From Lentzea aerocolonigenes (GTDB lineage Bacteria; Actinomycetota; Actinomycetes; Mycobacteriales; Pseudonocardiaceae): DNA of 64,000 bases. Location of the stretch: assembly GCF_000955955.1 (NCBI RefSeq), contig NZ_JYJG01000049.1, positions 35,033 to 99,032 on the forward strand, given 5' to 3'. This document shows, piece after piece, positions 8,559 to 18,166 of the stretch. The notes under the pieces were generated by a model, which saw only the letters and a list, made by a program, of their open reading frames with translations, was not told where the DNA came from and did not search any database. Both the position numbers and the translations under genes were made by a program. How positions within the stretch are numbered: the first letter of the stretch is position 1; every line of letters starts with the position of its first letter.

Positions 8559-9840
8559 TGTTCTCGTTCTCCTTCTGCACGGGGCGCACGAGCACAGTGG
8601 TGACGCGGATGCGGCCGCGTTCGTCCTTGCCGCCCTCCGCCCGCATGCGCAGGCCCGCGATCTCGGCCTCCGTGCCGGGCAGGGGCACGCGCCCGAGCCG
8701 TTGCGCGAGCAGGCCGCCGACGGTCTCGACCTCGTGGTCGTCCAACTCGGTGCCGAACAACGCGTCCAGGTCGTCGACCGGGAGCCTGGCGCTGACCCGC
8801 ACCGCGCCGTCCTCGAGGTGCTCGACCGGCGGGCGGTCGTCGGTGTCGGACTCGTCGGTGATCTCGCCGACGATCTCCTCGAGGATGTCCTCGATGGTCA
8901 GCAGGCCCGCGGTGCCGCCGTACTCGTCGACCACGATCGCCATGTGGCGGCGCGACACCTGCATCTCGCGCAGCAGGTCCGCGATGGGCTTCGAGTCCGG
9001 GATGAAGCTCATCGGGCGCATCAGCTCGGAGACGTTCTTCGGGTCCTCGTCCTCTGCGAGCGTGGCCCGCATCATGTCCTTGAGGTTCACCACGCCGAGC
9101 ACGTCGTCGACGCTCTCGCCGATCACCGGCACGCGGGTGTAGCCCGTCCGCAACGACAGCGCGAGCGCCTGCCGCAGCGACTTCGACTGCTCGATCCACA
9201 CGATCTCGGTGCGCGGCACCATGACCTCGCGCGCGATGGTGTCGCCCAGCTCGAACACCGAGTGGATCATCTCGCGCTCGCCCTCGTCGACGACGCCGCG
9301 TTCCTGCGCCATGTCGACCAGCTCGCGCAGCTCGACCTCGGAGCTGAACGGACCCTCGCGGAAGCCCTTGCCGGGCGTGATCGCGTTACCGATGAGGATC
9401 AGGAGCTTGGACAACGGCCCTAGCACGCGCCCGAGCTGCCGGACGGTGCCCGCGGCGACCAGACTCACGCCGTACGGGTGCTGACGGCCGATGGTGCGCG
9501 GTCCGACGCCGACGAGCACGTACGACACGACGAGCATGCTCAGGCAGGAGTACAGGACGGCGAGCCAGTTGCTGTCCTCGTACTGCAGGAACACCGTGGT
9601 GACCAGCACCGCCGCCAGCATCTCGCAGAACAGGCGCAGCAGCAGCAACAGGTTGACGTGCCGCGGCCGGTCGTTGAGAACCTGCAGCAGCTGCCCCGTG
9701 CCCCAGCGCCCTTGCCGTTGCAACGCCTCGACGCGTGCGCGCGACACGGTGCCGAGCGCGGCGTCCACACACGCGAAGACACCGGCGGCGAGCACGAGCA
9801 AGACGGCCAGCACTATGACGCCGGCTGGGTTGCCGCTCAT
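8551..9840 (-). CDS. CNNM/CorC family transporter (hemolysin family)
   Basis: 429 aa. An N-terminal CNNM/DUF21 membrane domain with about four hydrophobic segments spans residues 1-170. Two CBS domains follow (about 195-330, containing MVPRTEIVWI and VDEYGG) and then a CorC/HlyC C-terminal domain. Family members are linked to magnesium/cobalt efflux and ion homeostasis at the cytoplasmic membrane. The gene sits between ybeY and the deaminase-like gene, as in Mycobacterium (Rv2366c). The ybeY stop and this start are six bases apart. Confidence 0.92.
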   Translation of the reverse strand: MSGNPAGVIVLAVLLVLAAGVFACVDAALGTVSRARVEALQRQGRWGTGQLLQVLNDRPRHVNLLLLLRLFCEMLAAVLVTTVFLQYEDSNWLAVLYSCLSMLVVSYVLVGVGPRTIGRQHPYGVSLVAAGTVRQLGRVLGPLSKLLILIGNAITPGKGFREGPFSSEVELRELVDMAQERGVVDEGEREMIHSVFELGDTIAREVMVPRTEIVWIEQSKSLRQALALSLRTGYTRVPVIGESVDDVLGVVNLKDMMRATLAEDEDPKNVSELMRPMSFIPDSKPIADLLREMQVSRRHMAIVVDEYGGTAGLLTIEDILEEIVGEITDESDTDDRPPVEHLEDGAVRVSARLPVDDLDALFGTELDDHEVETVGGLLAQRLGRVPLPGTEAEIAGLRMRAEGGKDERGRIRVTTVLVRPVQKENENND

Positions 9841-9846
9841 CGCGCG

Positions 9847-10407
9847 TCAGTCTTCGTCGGGGTGCTGGAGAGGCTTCTGCTCGTCCAACCCGACCGCGCC
9901 GAGCACCTTGTCGTCGGTGCTGCGCTGGTGGGCGGCTCGCTCGGCCTCGTCACGCGCGTTGCGGAAGTCCGCGAGGATGCGGTTCTGCAGCGTGAACATC
10001 TCGCGTTCCTCGGCAGGCTCCGCGTGGTCGTAGCCGAGCAGGTGCAGCACACCGTGCACGGTCAGCAGGTGCAGCTCGTCCAGCAACCCGTGACCGGCCT
10101 TCTTGGCCTGGTCCTTGGCGAACGCCGGGCACAGCACGATGTCCCCGAGCAGCGCGGGCCCGAGCCCTGCCGCGTCGGGCCGGCGCGCGGAGTCCAGCTC
10201 GTCCATGGGGAAGGCCATGACGTCCGTGGGGCCGGGCAGGTCCATCCAGCGCTCGTGCAGGTCGGCCATCACGTCCAGCTCGACCAGCAGGACGGACAGC
10301 TCGGCCAGCGGGCTCACGCCCATGCGGTCCAGCGCGAAGCGGGCGGCGGAGACGATGGAACCCTCGTCGACTCCGACGCCCGACTCGTTGGCGATCTCGA
10401 TGCTCAC
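9847..10407 (-). CDS. ybeY: Endoribonuclease YbeY
   Basis: 186 aa. The metal-binding motif [11 protein letters not shown] (residues 118-128, H-x3-H-x5-H) defines YbeY, a zinc-dependent endoribonuclease for 16S rRNA 3'-end maturation and ribosome quality control. The C-terminal tail after residue 150 is acidic and longer than in Escherichia coli, as is common in actinobacteria. It lies just after phoH, the standard phoH-ybeY pair. Confidence 0.96.
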   Translation of the reverse strand: MSIEIANESGVGVDEGSIVSAARFALDRMGVSPLAELSVLLVELDVMADLHERWMDLPGPTDVMAFPMDELDSARRPDAAGLGPALLGDIVLCPAFAKDQAKKAGHGLLDELHLLTVHGVLHLLGYDHAEPAEEREMFTLQNRILADFRNARDEAERAAHQRSTDDKVLGAVGLDEQKPLQHPDED

Positions 10408-10412
10408 GGCGC

Positions 10413-11462
10413 CTATCGTCCCCGGCGCTGGTTACCCCGGCGTGCACCGGGTCCGTGGTGTTGCCCGTTCTGGTCGACGAGGTCCTGCTGGACCTGCCAC
10501 TTGTCGTACGCGTCGACGATGTCCCCGACGAGACGGTGACGGACCACGTCCTGGCTGGTCAGCACGGAGAAGTGCACGTCATCGACGCCGTCCAGGATGT
10601 CCTTGACGACCCGCAGACCGCTGCGCTGGCCGCCGGGCAGGTCGACCTGGGTGATGTCACCCGTCACGACGATCTTGGAGCCGAAGCCCAGGCGGGTGAG
10701 GAACATCTTCATCTGCTCGGGAGTCGTGTTCTGCGCCTCGTCGAGGATGATGAACGCGTCGTTCAGGCTTCTTCCCCGCATGTAGGCCAGCGGTGCGACC
10801 TCGATCGTGCCCGCCTGCGTGAGGCGCGGGATCGACTCCGGGTCGACCATGTCGTGCAGCGCGTCGTAGAGCGGGCGCAGGTACGGGTCGATCTTCTCGT
10901 ACAGCGTGCCTGGCAGGTAGCCGAGCCGCTCGCCCGCCTCGACGGCCGGGCGGGTGAGGATGATCCGGTTGACCTGCTTGGCCTGCAGCGCCTGCACGGC
11001 CTTGGCCATGGCGAGGTAGGTCTTGCCGGTGCCGGCGGGGCCGATGCCGAACACGATGGTGTTCTTGTCGATCGCGTCGACGTAGTGCTTCTGGTTCAGC
11101 GTCTTCGGCCGGATCGTGCGGCCGCGGCGGCTGATGATGTCCAGGCTCAGCACCTCGGCGGGCGACTCGGCCTCGTTCGCGTTCAGCATCGCGATGGTGC
11201 GGCGGACCGTGTTCTGGTCGATGGCCTGGCCGCGGCTCGCGAGGGTGACGAGTTCGGAGAAGACCCGCTCGGCGAAGGCCACGTCGGCGGGGTCACCGGA
11301 CAGGGTGATCTCGTTCCCGCGCACGTGCACGTCGGCGTCGAGCAGATCCTCGGCGAGCCGGAGGTTCTCGTCGCGCGACCCCAGCAGGCTGAGCACCGCA
11401 CCTTCCGGCACGGCGAACCGGGACTGACCTTCCTTGGTGCTCTGCTGTGTTTCTTCGGCCAC
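10413..11462 (-). CDS. phoH: PhoH family ATPase
   Basis: 349 aa. Walker A is GPAGTGKTY (residues 141-149) and Walker B is FIILDEAQN. The N-terminal 100 residues form the small domain typical of PhoH-like proteins. It is a cytoplasmic ATPase related to superfamily I helicases, thought to act with YbeY in RNA metabolism. First gene of the phoH-ybeY-corC-deaminase run. The space from 11463 to the divergent GNAT start at 11565 must hold both promoters. Confidence 0.95.
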   Translation of the reverse strand: MAEETQQSTKEGQSRFAVPEGAVLSLLGSRDENLRLAEDLLDADVHVRGNEITLSGDPADVAFAERVFSELVTLASRGQAIDQNTVRRTIAMLNANEAESPAEVLSLDIISRRGRTIRPKTLNQKHYVDAIDKNTIVFGIGPAGTGKTYLAMAKAVQALQAKQVNRIILTRPAVEAGERLGYLPGTLYEKIDPYLRPLYDALHDMVDPESIPRLTQAGTIEVAPLAYMRGRSLNDAFIILDEAQNTTPEQMKMFLTRLGFGSKIVVTGDITQVDLPGGQRSGLRVVKDILDGVDDVHFSVLTSQDVVRHRLVGDIVDAYDKWQVQQDLVDQNGQHHGPGARRGNQRRGR

Positions 11463-11564
11463 GTGGCCCCGGCCTGCTTCCTGTCGCTCGGATCTGATGC
11501 GTCGATGCTAGTCCGGCCGAAAATGGGTGGCTACCGGATTGCTCACCGTGTGTGCTCAGGCCCT

Positions 11565-12365
11565 GTGGAGATCCGCAGGCTTGGTGTCGACGACATACCC
11601 GAGTGCATGAAGCTCATCACGGACCGGGGTTGGAAGTGGCCGGCGGCGCAGTGGGAGCTGATGCTCGCGCTCGGTCCCGGCCTCGGCGCGTTCGACGGGG
11701 GAACGATCTTGGGGACGGCGTTGTCGACGCCCTACCCGGAGGCGCAGTCGATCAGTGGCGTACTGGTCGGTACCTGGGCCGAACGCCGTGGCGTGGGCAC
11801 CGCGCTGATGTCCAATATATTGGATATTGCCTCGACACCGGTATCCGTGCTGTATGCGACATCCATGGGAGAGCCGCTGTATGCAAAACTCGGCTTTCAC
11901 CCGGTCGGGGTGACGACTGAATACAGCGGCGTGTACACGGGATCCGCCGCCGGCGTGACCCGGCCGGTCGCGATATCCGATATATCGGCGCTGGCCGCAG
12001 TCGACCGCGAGGTCAGCGGCTACACGCGCGACAAGTTCTGGGACTTCGCGCCGTCGCGCTACTCGTTGCGCACCGCGGAGTTCGAGGGCGGGCTCGGCCT
12101 GATCGGCTCACGTCAGCTGGCGAACGGTGCCGCGGTCGGCCCGATCATCGCGCCCACGGCGGCCGACGCGTGCGCGCTGATCTCGGACGTGGTGGCGGGC
12201 GGTGAGCGGTTCCGCGTCGACACCGACGACGCCGACGTCGGGGCTTTCCTGCTGGCCAACGGTTTCGAGGCGCGCAACGGCTGTGCGCTGATGGTGTACG
12301 GGGCGAAGACGCTGCCCGGCGACCGCTCGCGCTACTTCGCCCCGGCGTCTCTGGCGCTGGGCTGA
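11565..12365 (+). CDS. GNAT N-acetyltransferase, first of a tandem pair
   Basis: 266 aa from GTG 11565 (VEIRRLGVDDIPECMKL). The N-terminal GNAT domain carries the acetyl-CoA-binding stretch ERRGVGTALM near residues 75-84. The C-terminal half, with AAVDREVSGYTRDKFW, resembles the YitH/HolE-type domain that follows some GNATs. It is clearly paralogous to the next gene along its whole length (RSRYFAPASLALG against RARYHAPLLQALG). The substrate is unknown. Several rare ATA codons occur (in DIPEC, SNILD and AISDIS), unlike neighbouring genes. Confidence 0.85.
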   Translation: MEIRRLGVDDIPECMKLITDRGWKWPAAQWELMLALGPGLGAFDGGTILGTALSTPYPEAQSISGVLVGTWAERRGVGTALMSNILDIASTPVSVLYATSMGEPLYAKLGFHPVGVTTEYSGVYTGSAAGVTRPVAISDISALAAVDREVSGYTRDKFWDFAPSRYSLRTAEFEGGLGLIGSRQLANGAAVGPIIAPTAADACALISDVVAGGERFRVDTDDADVGAFLLANGFEARNGCALMVYGAKTLPGDRSRYFAPASLALG

Positions 12366-12379
12366 TCTCTGGGGGATCC

Positions 12380-13162
12380 GTGGAACTGCGACGACTGACG
12401 AAGGACGACATCACCACGTGCTCCGACCTGGCCGAGAGCCGGTCGTGGCCGCGTGAGGAGAAGAAGTGGGAGTTCCTGCTCGCGCACGGCGAGGGCTGGG
12501 GACTGTTCGACTCGGAAGGCCTGGCCGGCACGACGATCGTGACGCACTACCCGGAGCTGTCGTCGGTCAGCATGGTGCTGGTCGCCGAACGCTGCGCGCG
12601 CCAGGGCCACGCCCGCCGGCTGGTATCCCATGTACTGGATACCGGTGTCTCGACGTTGTTCGCGACGGACATGGGCCGTCCGTTGTACGAACAGCTGGGC
12701 TTCCGCGCTGTCGGCTTCACCGACATCCACGCCGGCACGTTCGCGGGACCGGCCGCTGATATATCGCACATCGCGACCGCCGCCGACCTCGACCACGTCG
12801 TCGCACTCGACACCAAGGTCACCGGCATCACCCGGCCGTACCTGTGGGAGTCGTTGCTCGACATGGGAACCATCCGGATCTCGGACCACGGAGTGGTGGG
12901 CTCGTGGCAGGTCCGCGACGCGCGCATGCTGATCGGTCCGCTCATCGCGGACACCCCAGCCGACGCGTGCGCGCTCATCGCCGATACCGCGGCCGGTGTT
13001 CCGAGCGTGCGCGTCGACGTGCACGACCCGGAGGTGATCGCGTTCGTGCGCGCGCACGGCCTGGAGTCGTGGGGCACGCCCACGTGGATGGTCAGGGGCG
13101 CCGAGCAACTGCCCGGCGACCGGGCTCGCTACCACGCTCCTCTGTTGCAGGCCCTCGGCTAG
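12380..13162 (+). CDS. GNAT N-acetyltransferase, second of a tandem pair
   Basis: 260 aa from GTG 12380, 14 bases after its paralogue. It begins with ELRRLTKDDITTCSDL and has the CoA-binding region CARQGHARRLV followed by the shared C-terminal domain (TKVTGITRPYLW, PLIADTPADACALIAD). The two proteins have diverged well beyond a recent duplication but keep the same architecture, so they probably work on related small substrates or form a heterodimer. It is convergent with the HIT gene. Confidence 0.85.
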   Translation: MELRRLTKDDITTCSDLAESRSWPREEKKWEFLLAHGEGWGLFDSEGLAGTTIVTHYPELSSVSMVLVAERCARQGHARRLVSHVLDTGVSTLFATDMGRPLYEQLGFRAVGFTDIHAGTFAGPAADISHIATAADLDHVVALDTKVTGITRPYLWESLLDMGTIRISDHGVVGSWQVRDARMLIGPLIADTPADACALIADTAAGVPSVRVDVHDPEVIAFVRAHGLESWGTPTWMVRGAEQLPGDRARYHAPLLQALG

Positions 13163-13174
13163 AGGCGCTGTGTT

Positions 13175-13492
13175 TCAAAGACGCTGGCCGCCGAGCACGT
13201 GCAGGTGGGCGTGGAAGACCTCCTGCCCGCTGTCCGGCCCGGTGTTGAACAGCAACCGGTAGCCCGACTCCGCCACGCCTTCGGCCTCGGCGACCTCTTT
13301 GGCAGCGGCGAAGAGGTCGCCGAGCTGCTCGCCGTTGAGGTCGACGGCGTTCGGCACGTGCTCGCGCGGAATGAGCAGCACGTGCACCGGCGCCTTGGGG
13401 TGGATGTCGCGGAACGCCAGCGTCGTCTTGGTCTCGTGCACGACCGTCGCGGGAATCTCCCCGGCGGCGATCCGGCAGAACAAACAGGACAT
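13175..13492 (-). CDS. HIT family nucleotide hydrolase
   Basis: 105 aa. The histidine triad is HAHLHVLGG (about residues 93-101), where the second-last His acts as nucleophile on nucleoside phosphoramidates or adenylates. An N-terminal CLFCRI pair can bind zinc as in HinT-like proteins. In many actinobacteria this gene lies close to rsmE and phoH, so it belongs to the conserved backbone. It follows the TetR gene by nine bases on the same strand. Confidence 0.93.
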   Translation of the reverse strand: MSCLFCRIAAGEIPATVVHETKTTLAFRDIHPKAPVHVLLIPREHVPNAVDLNGEQLGDLFAAAKEVAEAEGVAESGYRLLFNTGPDSGQEVFHAHLHVLGGQRL

Positions 13493-13501
13493 GCCTGCAA
13501 G

Positions 13502-14092
13502 CTAAGCGAAGAACCGGTCCAGCTGCTCGTCGACGGCCTCGATCATGTCCTCGGCCGTCAGCTCGTCCGGCCCGAGCCCGTGGTGGATGTTGAGCCCGTC
13601 GATCAGCACGATGAACCGCCGCGCCGCTTTGATCGGCACCACTCCGTCCCGCAGCTCCCCCGCCTCCTGGGCAGCCGTCAGAACACGCGCGATCTCGCCA
13701 TAAAGCTCACGAGTACCGTAGCGCTCCAACTCGTGCAGCGACGGCTCGACCATCGCGCGCGGCAGGAATGACAACAACACGGCGGCCTCTACCCGCCGCT
13801 CCTCGTCCAACGCCAGCATCTCGTGCGCGAAAGCCCTCAACAGCTCCCGGTGGCCGACGGAGCTGTCGAGCTTTTCCAGCCGCGCGATGAACCGCCGGTA
13901 CGCGAGCTCCATCGCGAAGCCCAGCAGGGAATCCTGCGTGGGGAAGTAATGGCGCAACGACCCGCTGGACCACCCCGACTCGGCCGCGACGGCGCGCACG
14001 GACGCGTGGTCGATCCCGTCCCGCCGCACAATTCGCCACACGGCCTCAGCGAGTTCGCGGCGGCGTTCCTCGTGGTCGACAACCTTCGGCAC
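13502..14092 (-). CDS. TetR/AcrR family regulator (BetI-like C-terminus)
   Basis: 196 aa. The N-terminal helix-turn-helix (about residues 10-55) reads VRAVAAESGWSSGSLRHYF. The C-terminal ligand and dimer domain resembles the BetI-like type found in many actinobacterial TetR proteins. It follows the alpha/beta hydrolase gene by nine bases on the same strand, so the two probably form an operon that the regulator controls. The ligand is unknown. Confidence 0.92.
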   Translation of the reverse strand: MPKVVDHEERRRELAEAVWRIVRRDGIDHASVRAVAAESGWSSGSLRHYFPTQDSLLGFAMELAYRRFIARLEKLDSSVGHRELLRAFAHEMLALDEERRVEAAVLLSFLPRAMVEPSLHELERYGTRELYGEIARVLTAAQEAGELRDGVVPIKAARRFIVLIDGLNIHHGLGPDELTAEDMIEAVDEQLDRFFA

Positions 14093-14101
14093 GGGCTCTT
14101 T

Positions 14102-14758
14102 CTAGCAGCCGCCGGCAAGCCGCCCGACAGCCGCGCGGCACAGCTCCCAGGACTCGGTGCCCGGCGTGATCACGTCCATGTGCCCGGCGCCCTCGACCAC
14201 AACGAGTTCCGCCTGCGGCTCCACACCACAGAAATCGATGCTCTGCTGCACCGGCACGTCCTCGTCCGCATCACCGTGCACACAAATCACGGGCTTGCCG
14301 ATGGGCACCAACGCCGTCGGTGAAGCCTCCGCGAACTGCTCCTCGGTGCACAGCTCCAACGCCCGATGCGTGATGTGTTCCGTGAAGTCGAGCACGGCCG
14401 CCTGGGCCACAGCTCCGACCACTCGCTCGCTGTGCTTGGCCGCCCACACAGCGAGATGCCCTCCGGCGCTGTGTCCGAGCGTCACCACGGGACCGATGTC
14501 GACAGCGTCAATGGCGGCCAACACGTCCTGTCCGGTAACAGGCCACCCACCGTCACCGCCGACGCGCCGATATTCGATGTTCCAGACGGCGAATCCGTCC
14601 TTCACAAGCACATCCGCCAGTGGCCGGCCGAGTTCCAGACCGTATCGCTGGTGCCAGAAACCACCGTGGATGACGACAACAGCACCCTGAGCAACACCGT
14701 CAGGAAGATAAAGCTCCCCGAACTGACTGGCATGCTCACCGTAAGCAATCCGCTGCAC
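14102..14758 (-). CDS. Alpha/beta hydrolase (esterase-like)
   Basis: 218 aa without a signal peptide. An oxyanion-hole motif HGGFW (about residues 31-35) precedes the nucleophile elbow GHSAGG (about 95-100); an Asp in HGDADEDVP and a His in GAGHMD complete the triad. The HGGxW oxyanion hole is seen in kynurenine-formamidase-like and carboxylesterase-like enzymes. The substrate is unknown. It is the first gene of a two-gene unit with the TetR regulator. Confidence 0.88.
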   Translation of the reverse strand: MQRIAYGEHASQFGELYLPDGVAQGAVVVIHGGFWHQRYGLELGRPLADVLVKDGFAVWNIEYRRVGGDGGWPVTGQDVLAAIDAVDIGPVVTLGHSAGGHLAVWAAKHSERVVGAVAQAAVLDFTEHITHRALELCTEEQFAEASPTALVPIGKPVICVHGDADEDVPVQQSIDFCGVEPQAELVVVEGAGHMDVITPGTESWELCRAAVGRLAGGC

Positions 14759-15186
14759 ACGCAGAACCTACGCCAGACCATAAAGGCAAGAAACCACAAA
14801 CACATGATGGGCCGCCGAAGCCGAAGGCGAGGCGGCCGGGGGTCCGGGGGCGGAGCCCGCCGGCTGGGGGTTTGGGGGCTCGGCCCCCAAAAGACACGCT
14901 TTTGGTTCAGGCAGCGAAGACGCGTCAGCGTCGAGCAGCCTGAACCAAACCAAAAGGGGCGCCTCGCGGTCCGAAGCCTGGGGGTCGCTTCGCCGCGAGG
15001 CGCCGACGCCGGACCGAGGGGGGAGGTGTCCGGCGAGTCTTTTGGTCAGAAGGGCCTAATCGTCTACTCCGTTTCCGGATAGACCAATCAACCCCTCTGC
15101 AGCCAAGGGTAACCCCATCGGCCTGCGATTCGCTACAACTTCCGTCAAGCCAATCCATCCGACGTTCACCTTGGGAGTGAACTGGG
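14759..15186. repeat. Gene-free region with nested inverted repeats
   Basis: No gene is recognisable. Two perfect 12-bp inverted repeats lie side by side. The first is TTTGGTTCAGGC at 14901-14912 against 14938-14949; its 25-nt loop itself contains GACGC/GCGTC. The second is GGCGCCTCGCGG at 14958-14969 against 14993-15004. G-rich stretches such as GGGGTCCGGGGGCGGAGCCC (from about 14838) and GGGGGCTCGGCCCCC come before them. This looks like the structured GC-rich intergenic elements or terminators found repeatedly in actinomycete genomes. Copies elsewhere cannot be checked from this window. Confidence 0.6.
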
Positions 15187-15918
15187 TCACCAGCGAGAGG
15201 TGAGTACCCCGAGCGCACCAAGAGCAACCGCGGCAGCGGTAGAAGCACGCAACACGGTTGGGCCCAACCGGACGATCCGCGCACCCGAAGATCGCAGAGC
15301 TTCCAGTTCCTCAGGCGTGATCCCACCCTCGGGACCGACGACGAGCAGCACGTCTCCGGAAGCGGGCAGCGGAACATCCGCCAGCCGGTCGGTCGCGCTC
15401 TCATGCAACACGAGGGTCAGCGCGGCGGACGACACGCGATGAGAAAGCTGTGCCGTGCTCACGGGTTCGTCGACGAAAGGCACCCGCGAACGGCGGGCCT
15501 GCTTCGCCGCCTCGCGAACCGTGGAACGCCAGCGCCCCAACGCTTTCGCGCCGCGCGGGCCGTCCTCCCACTTCGTGATGCACCGGGAGGCACGCCACGG
15601 CACCACTCCGTCCACGCCGGCTTCGGTGGCCAGTTCGACGGCGAGCTCGCCGCGGTCGCCCTTCACCAACGCCTGCGCCAGCACCACGCGCGGAGAGGCA
15701 GGAGGCTCCTCCGTGCGCTCAAGAACCTTCAACGACAAGGCATCCCGCTCGACAGCCACGACCGAGCAGCGCGCCAGCACACCAGAACCGTCGGACAGCA
15801 CGAGTTCCTCACCGACACGCAACCGTCGAACCGTCGCGGCGTGACGACCCTCGGGGCCGTCGAGCACGAACTCCGGGCCCGACGGCAACGCGTCGACGAG
15901 AAAGACCGGCAGCGTCAC
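15187..15918 (-). CDS. rsmE: 16S rRNA m3U1498 methyltransferase RsmE
   Basis: 243 aa. RsmE methylates N3 of U1498 in 16S rRNA using S-adenosylmethionine. The C-terminal SPOUT/trefoil-knot region shows VGPEGGIT and [11 protein letters not shown], the cofactor-binding loops. The N-terminal PUA-like domain contains [16 protein letters not shown]. The start overlaps the dnaJ stop by four bases (ATGA), the usual dnaJ-rsmE coupling in actinobacteria. Confidence 0.95.
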   Translation of the reverse strand: MTLPVFLVDALPSGPEFVLDGPEGRHAATVRRLRVGEELVLSDGSGVLARCSVVAVERDALSLKVLERTEEPPASPRVVLAQALVKGDRGELAVELATEAGVDGVVPWRASRCITKWEDGPRGAKALGRWRSTVREAAKQARRSRVPFVDEPVSTAQLSHRVSSAALTLVLHESATDRLADVPLPASGDVLLVVGPEGGITPEELEALRSSGARIVRLGPTVLRASTAAAVALGALGVLTSRW

Positions 15919-17084
15919 CGCTGGCCGCGCGAGGCACGCAGGCGGGAGAACAGGCCGCCGCCGCCCTTGCCGTTGTGGGACAACGAAGGCTCGCTCTCGC
16001 CGCGCATCTCGGCCAGGTCGCGCAGCAACGCGGACTGCGCGGCGTCGAGCTTCGTGGGCACGACGACCTCGAGGTGCACGTGCAGGTCGCCACGGCCGTC
16101 GACGCGCCCGGTCGAGCGCAGCTTCGGCATGCCGCGGCCGGTCAGCACGAGCTGCGTGTTCGGCTGCGTGCCGGGGTCGATCTCGAGCTCTTCCTCGCCG
16201 TCCAGCGTCTTCAGCGGCAGCGTGGCACCGAGAGCAGCCGTCGTCATCGGGATCTGCACGACGCAGTGCAGGTCGGCGCCGTCGCGTTCGAAGATCTCGT
16301 GCGGGTGCTCCTCGACCTCGACGTAGAGGTCACCGGCCGGGCCACCACCGGGGCCGACCTCGCCCTGGCCCGCGAGGCGCACGCGCATGCCCTCGGCGAC
16401 ACCGGCGGGGATGTTCACGGAGATCGTGCGGCGCGAGCGCACGCGGCCGTCGCCCGCGCACTGCTGGCACGGGTCGGGGATGACCTCGCCGAAGCCGCGG
16501 CACACCGGGCACGGGCGCGACGTCACGACCTGGCCGAGGAACGAGCGCTGCACGGACTGGACCTCGCCGCGGCCGTTGCAGGTGTCGCACTGGACCGGCT
16601 TGGAGTTGCTGTTGGTGCCCGCGCCGTGGCAGCGGTCGCAGAGGATCGCGGTGTCGACGGTCAGCTCACGGGTGGCGCCCGCCGCGCACTCCTCCAGCGT
16701 CATGTCGAGCCGGATCAACGCGTCGGAGCCCGGCTGCACCCGGCTGCGCGGACCGCGGCCGCCGCCGGCCGAGGCGCCGAAGAAGGCGTCCATGATGTCG
16801 CCGAGACCGAAGCCCGCGAACGGGTCACCGCCCGCGCGTCCACCGCCGGCCGAGTCGAGCGGGTCGCCGCCCAGGTCGACGACGCGGCGCTTCTCGGGGT
16901 TCGACAACACCTCGTAGGCGGCCGTCACCTCCTTGAAGCGGGCCTCCTCGTTGGGATTGACGTCCGGGTGCAGCTGCCTGGCGAGCTTGCGGTAGGCGCG
17001 CTTGATCTCATCCTGTGTCGCGTTCTGCGAGACACCGAGGATGCCGTAGTAATCCCTGGCCACCTTGTTCGCTTTCGTGTTCAT
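15915..17084 (-). CDS. dnaJ: Chaperone DnaJ
   Basis: 389 aa. The J domain (about residues 9-75) contains the HPD motif that stimulates DnaK. A Gly/Phe region follows. Four zinc-binding repeats are [24 protein letters not shown] and CQQCAGDG, and then come the C-terminal substrate-binding domains. This is the DnaJ2-type copy that actinobacteria keep with hrcA. Transcription follows hrcA after a 37-base gap and runs into rsmE. Confidence 0.97.
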   Translation of the reverse strand: MNTKANKVARDYYGILGVSQNATQDEIKRAYRKLARQLHPDVNPNEEARFKEVTAAYEVLSNPEKRRVVDLGGDPLDSAGGGRAGGDPFAGFGLGDIMDAFFGASAGGGRGPRSRVQPGSDALIRLDMTLEECAAGATRELTVDTAILCDRCHGAGTNSNSKPVQCDTCNGRGEVQSVQRSFLGQVVTSRPCPVCRGFGEVIPDPCQQCAGDGRVRSRRTISVNIPAGVAEGMRVRLAGQGEVGPGGGPAGDLYVEVEEHPHEIFERDGADLHCVVQIPMTTAALGATLPLKTLDGEEELEIDPGTQPNTQLVLTGRGMPKLRSTGRVDGRGDLHVHLEVVVPTKLDAAQSALLRDLAEMRGESEPSLSHNGKGGGGLFSRLRASRGQR

Positions 17085-17121
17085 CTTTCAGAGCAAGAAG
17101 TTCTCGTGGGTTTTCCGTTGT

Positions 17122-18144
17122 TCAGCGGCCGGTGAGGATCTCACCGACGTAGTTGGCAACCGCGCGGACGGCCGCCATTGTTCCGGGGTAGTCCATGCGC
17201 GTCGGTCCGACGACGCCGAGGCCGCCCAGCGGATTGTCGCGGCTGCCGTAGCCGATGGACACCACCGAAGTGCTGCGCATCTCAGCGGCCTCGTTCTCCT
17301 CGCCGATGCGCACCAGCACGCGACCGGGGTCGCGGGAGGCGGCGAGCAGCTTGAGCACGATCACCTGTTCCTCGAGCGCTTCCAGCACCTGCCGGAGCGA
17401 GCCGGGGAAGTCGGCGACGTTGCGGGTGAGGTTCGCGGTGCCGCCGAGCACGAGCCGTTCCTCCGGGTGCTCGACGAGCGTCTCGATCAGCACCGTCGCG
17501 ACCCGCAGCATCGGATCGCGCAGGTCCTGCCGCACCTCGTCCGGCAGTTCGGCGACCCGCACCGAGGCGTCGGTCAGGCGCTGGCCGGACATCGCCTGGT
17601 TCAGCATGCCGCGCAGGTGCGCGGTGTCCTCTTCGCTGATCACGTCGCCCAGCTCGACGATGCGCTGGTCGACCCGGCCGGTGTCGGTGATCAGCACGAG
17701 CATCAGCCGGGACGGCGTGATCGGCAGCACTTCCAGGTGACGGACGGCCGCGCGGGACAGCGTCGGCACCTGGATCACCGCGACCTGCCGGGTGAGCTGC
17801 GCGAGCAACCGGACGCTGCGGCGCATCACGTCGTCGAGGTCGAGAGCCCCGTCGAGGAAACTCCGGATGGCCCGCTTCTCGGCCGTCGAGAGCGGCTTGA
17901 TCTCGCTCAGCTTGTCGACGAACAGCCGGTAGCCCTTGTCCGTCGGCACGCGACCGGCACTGGTGTGCGGCTGGGCGATGTAGCCCTCGTCCTCCAGAGC
18001 GGCCATGTCGTTGCGCACGGTCGCGCTCGACACACCCAGGTTGTGCCGCTCCACCAGGGCTTTCGACCCGACGGGCTCCTGGTTGGACACGTAGTCGGCG
18101 ACGATGGCCCGCAAGACCTCGAACCGACGTTCATCGGCGTTCAC
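17122..18144 (-). CDS. hrcA: Heat-inducible transcription repressor HrcA
   Basis: 340 aa. HrcA represses class I heat-shock genes by binding CIRCE elements. The N-terminal winged helix contains [19 protein letters not shown]. The C-terminal GAF-like and HrcA domains end [20 protein letters not shown]. The gene order hrcA-dnaJ-rsmE is conserved. I found no CIRCE sequence in front of hrcA here, so its regulated promoters are probably outside the window. Confidence 0.96.
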   Translation of the reverse strand: MNADERRFEVLRAIVADYVSNQEPVGSKALVERHNLGVSSATVRNDMAALEDEGYIAQPHTSAGRVPTDKGYRLFVDKLSEIKPLSTAEKRAIRSFLDGALDLDDVMRRSVRLLAQLTRQVAVIQVPTLSRAAVRHLEVLPITPSRLMLVLITDTGRVDQRIVELGDVISEEDTAHLRGMLNQAMSGQRLTDASVRVAELPDEVRQDLRDPMLRVATVLIETLVEHPEERLVLGGTANLTRNVADFPGSLRQVLEALEEQVIVLKLLAASRDPGRVLVRIGEENEAAEMRSTSVVSIGYGSRDNPLGGLGVVGPTRMDYPGTMAAVRAVANYVGEILTGR

Positions 18145-18166
18145 CGCTGCTCACCTCCGTGTCCAC

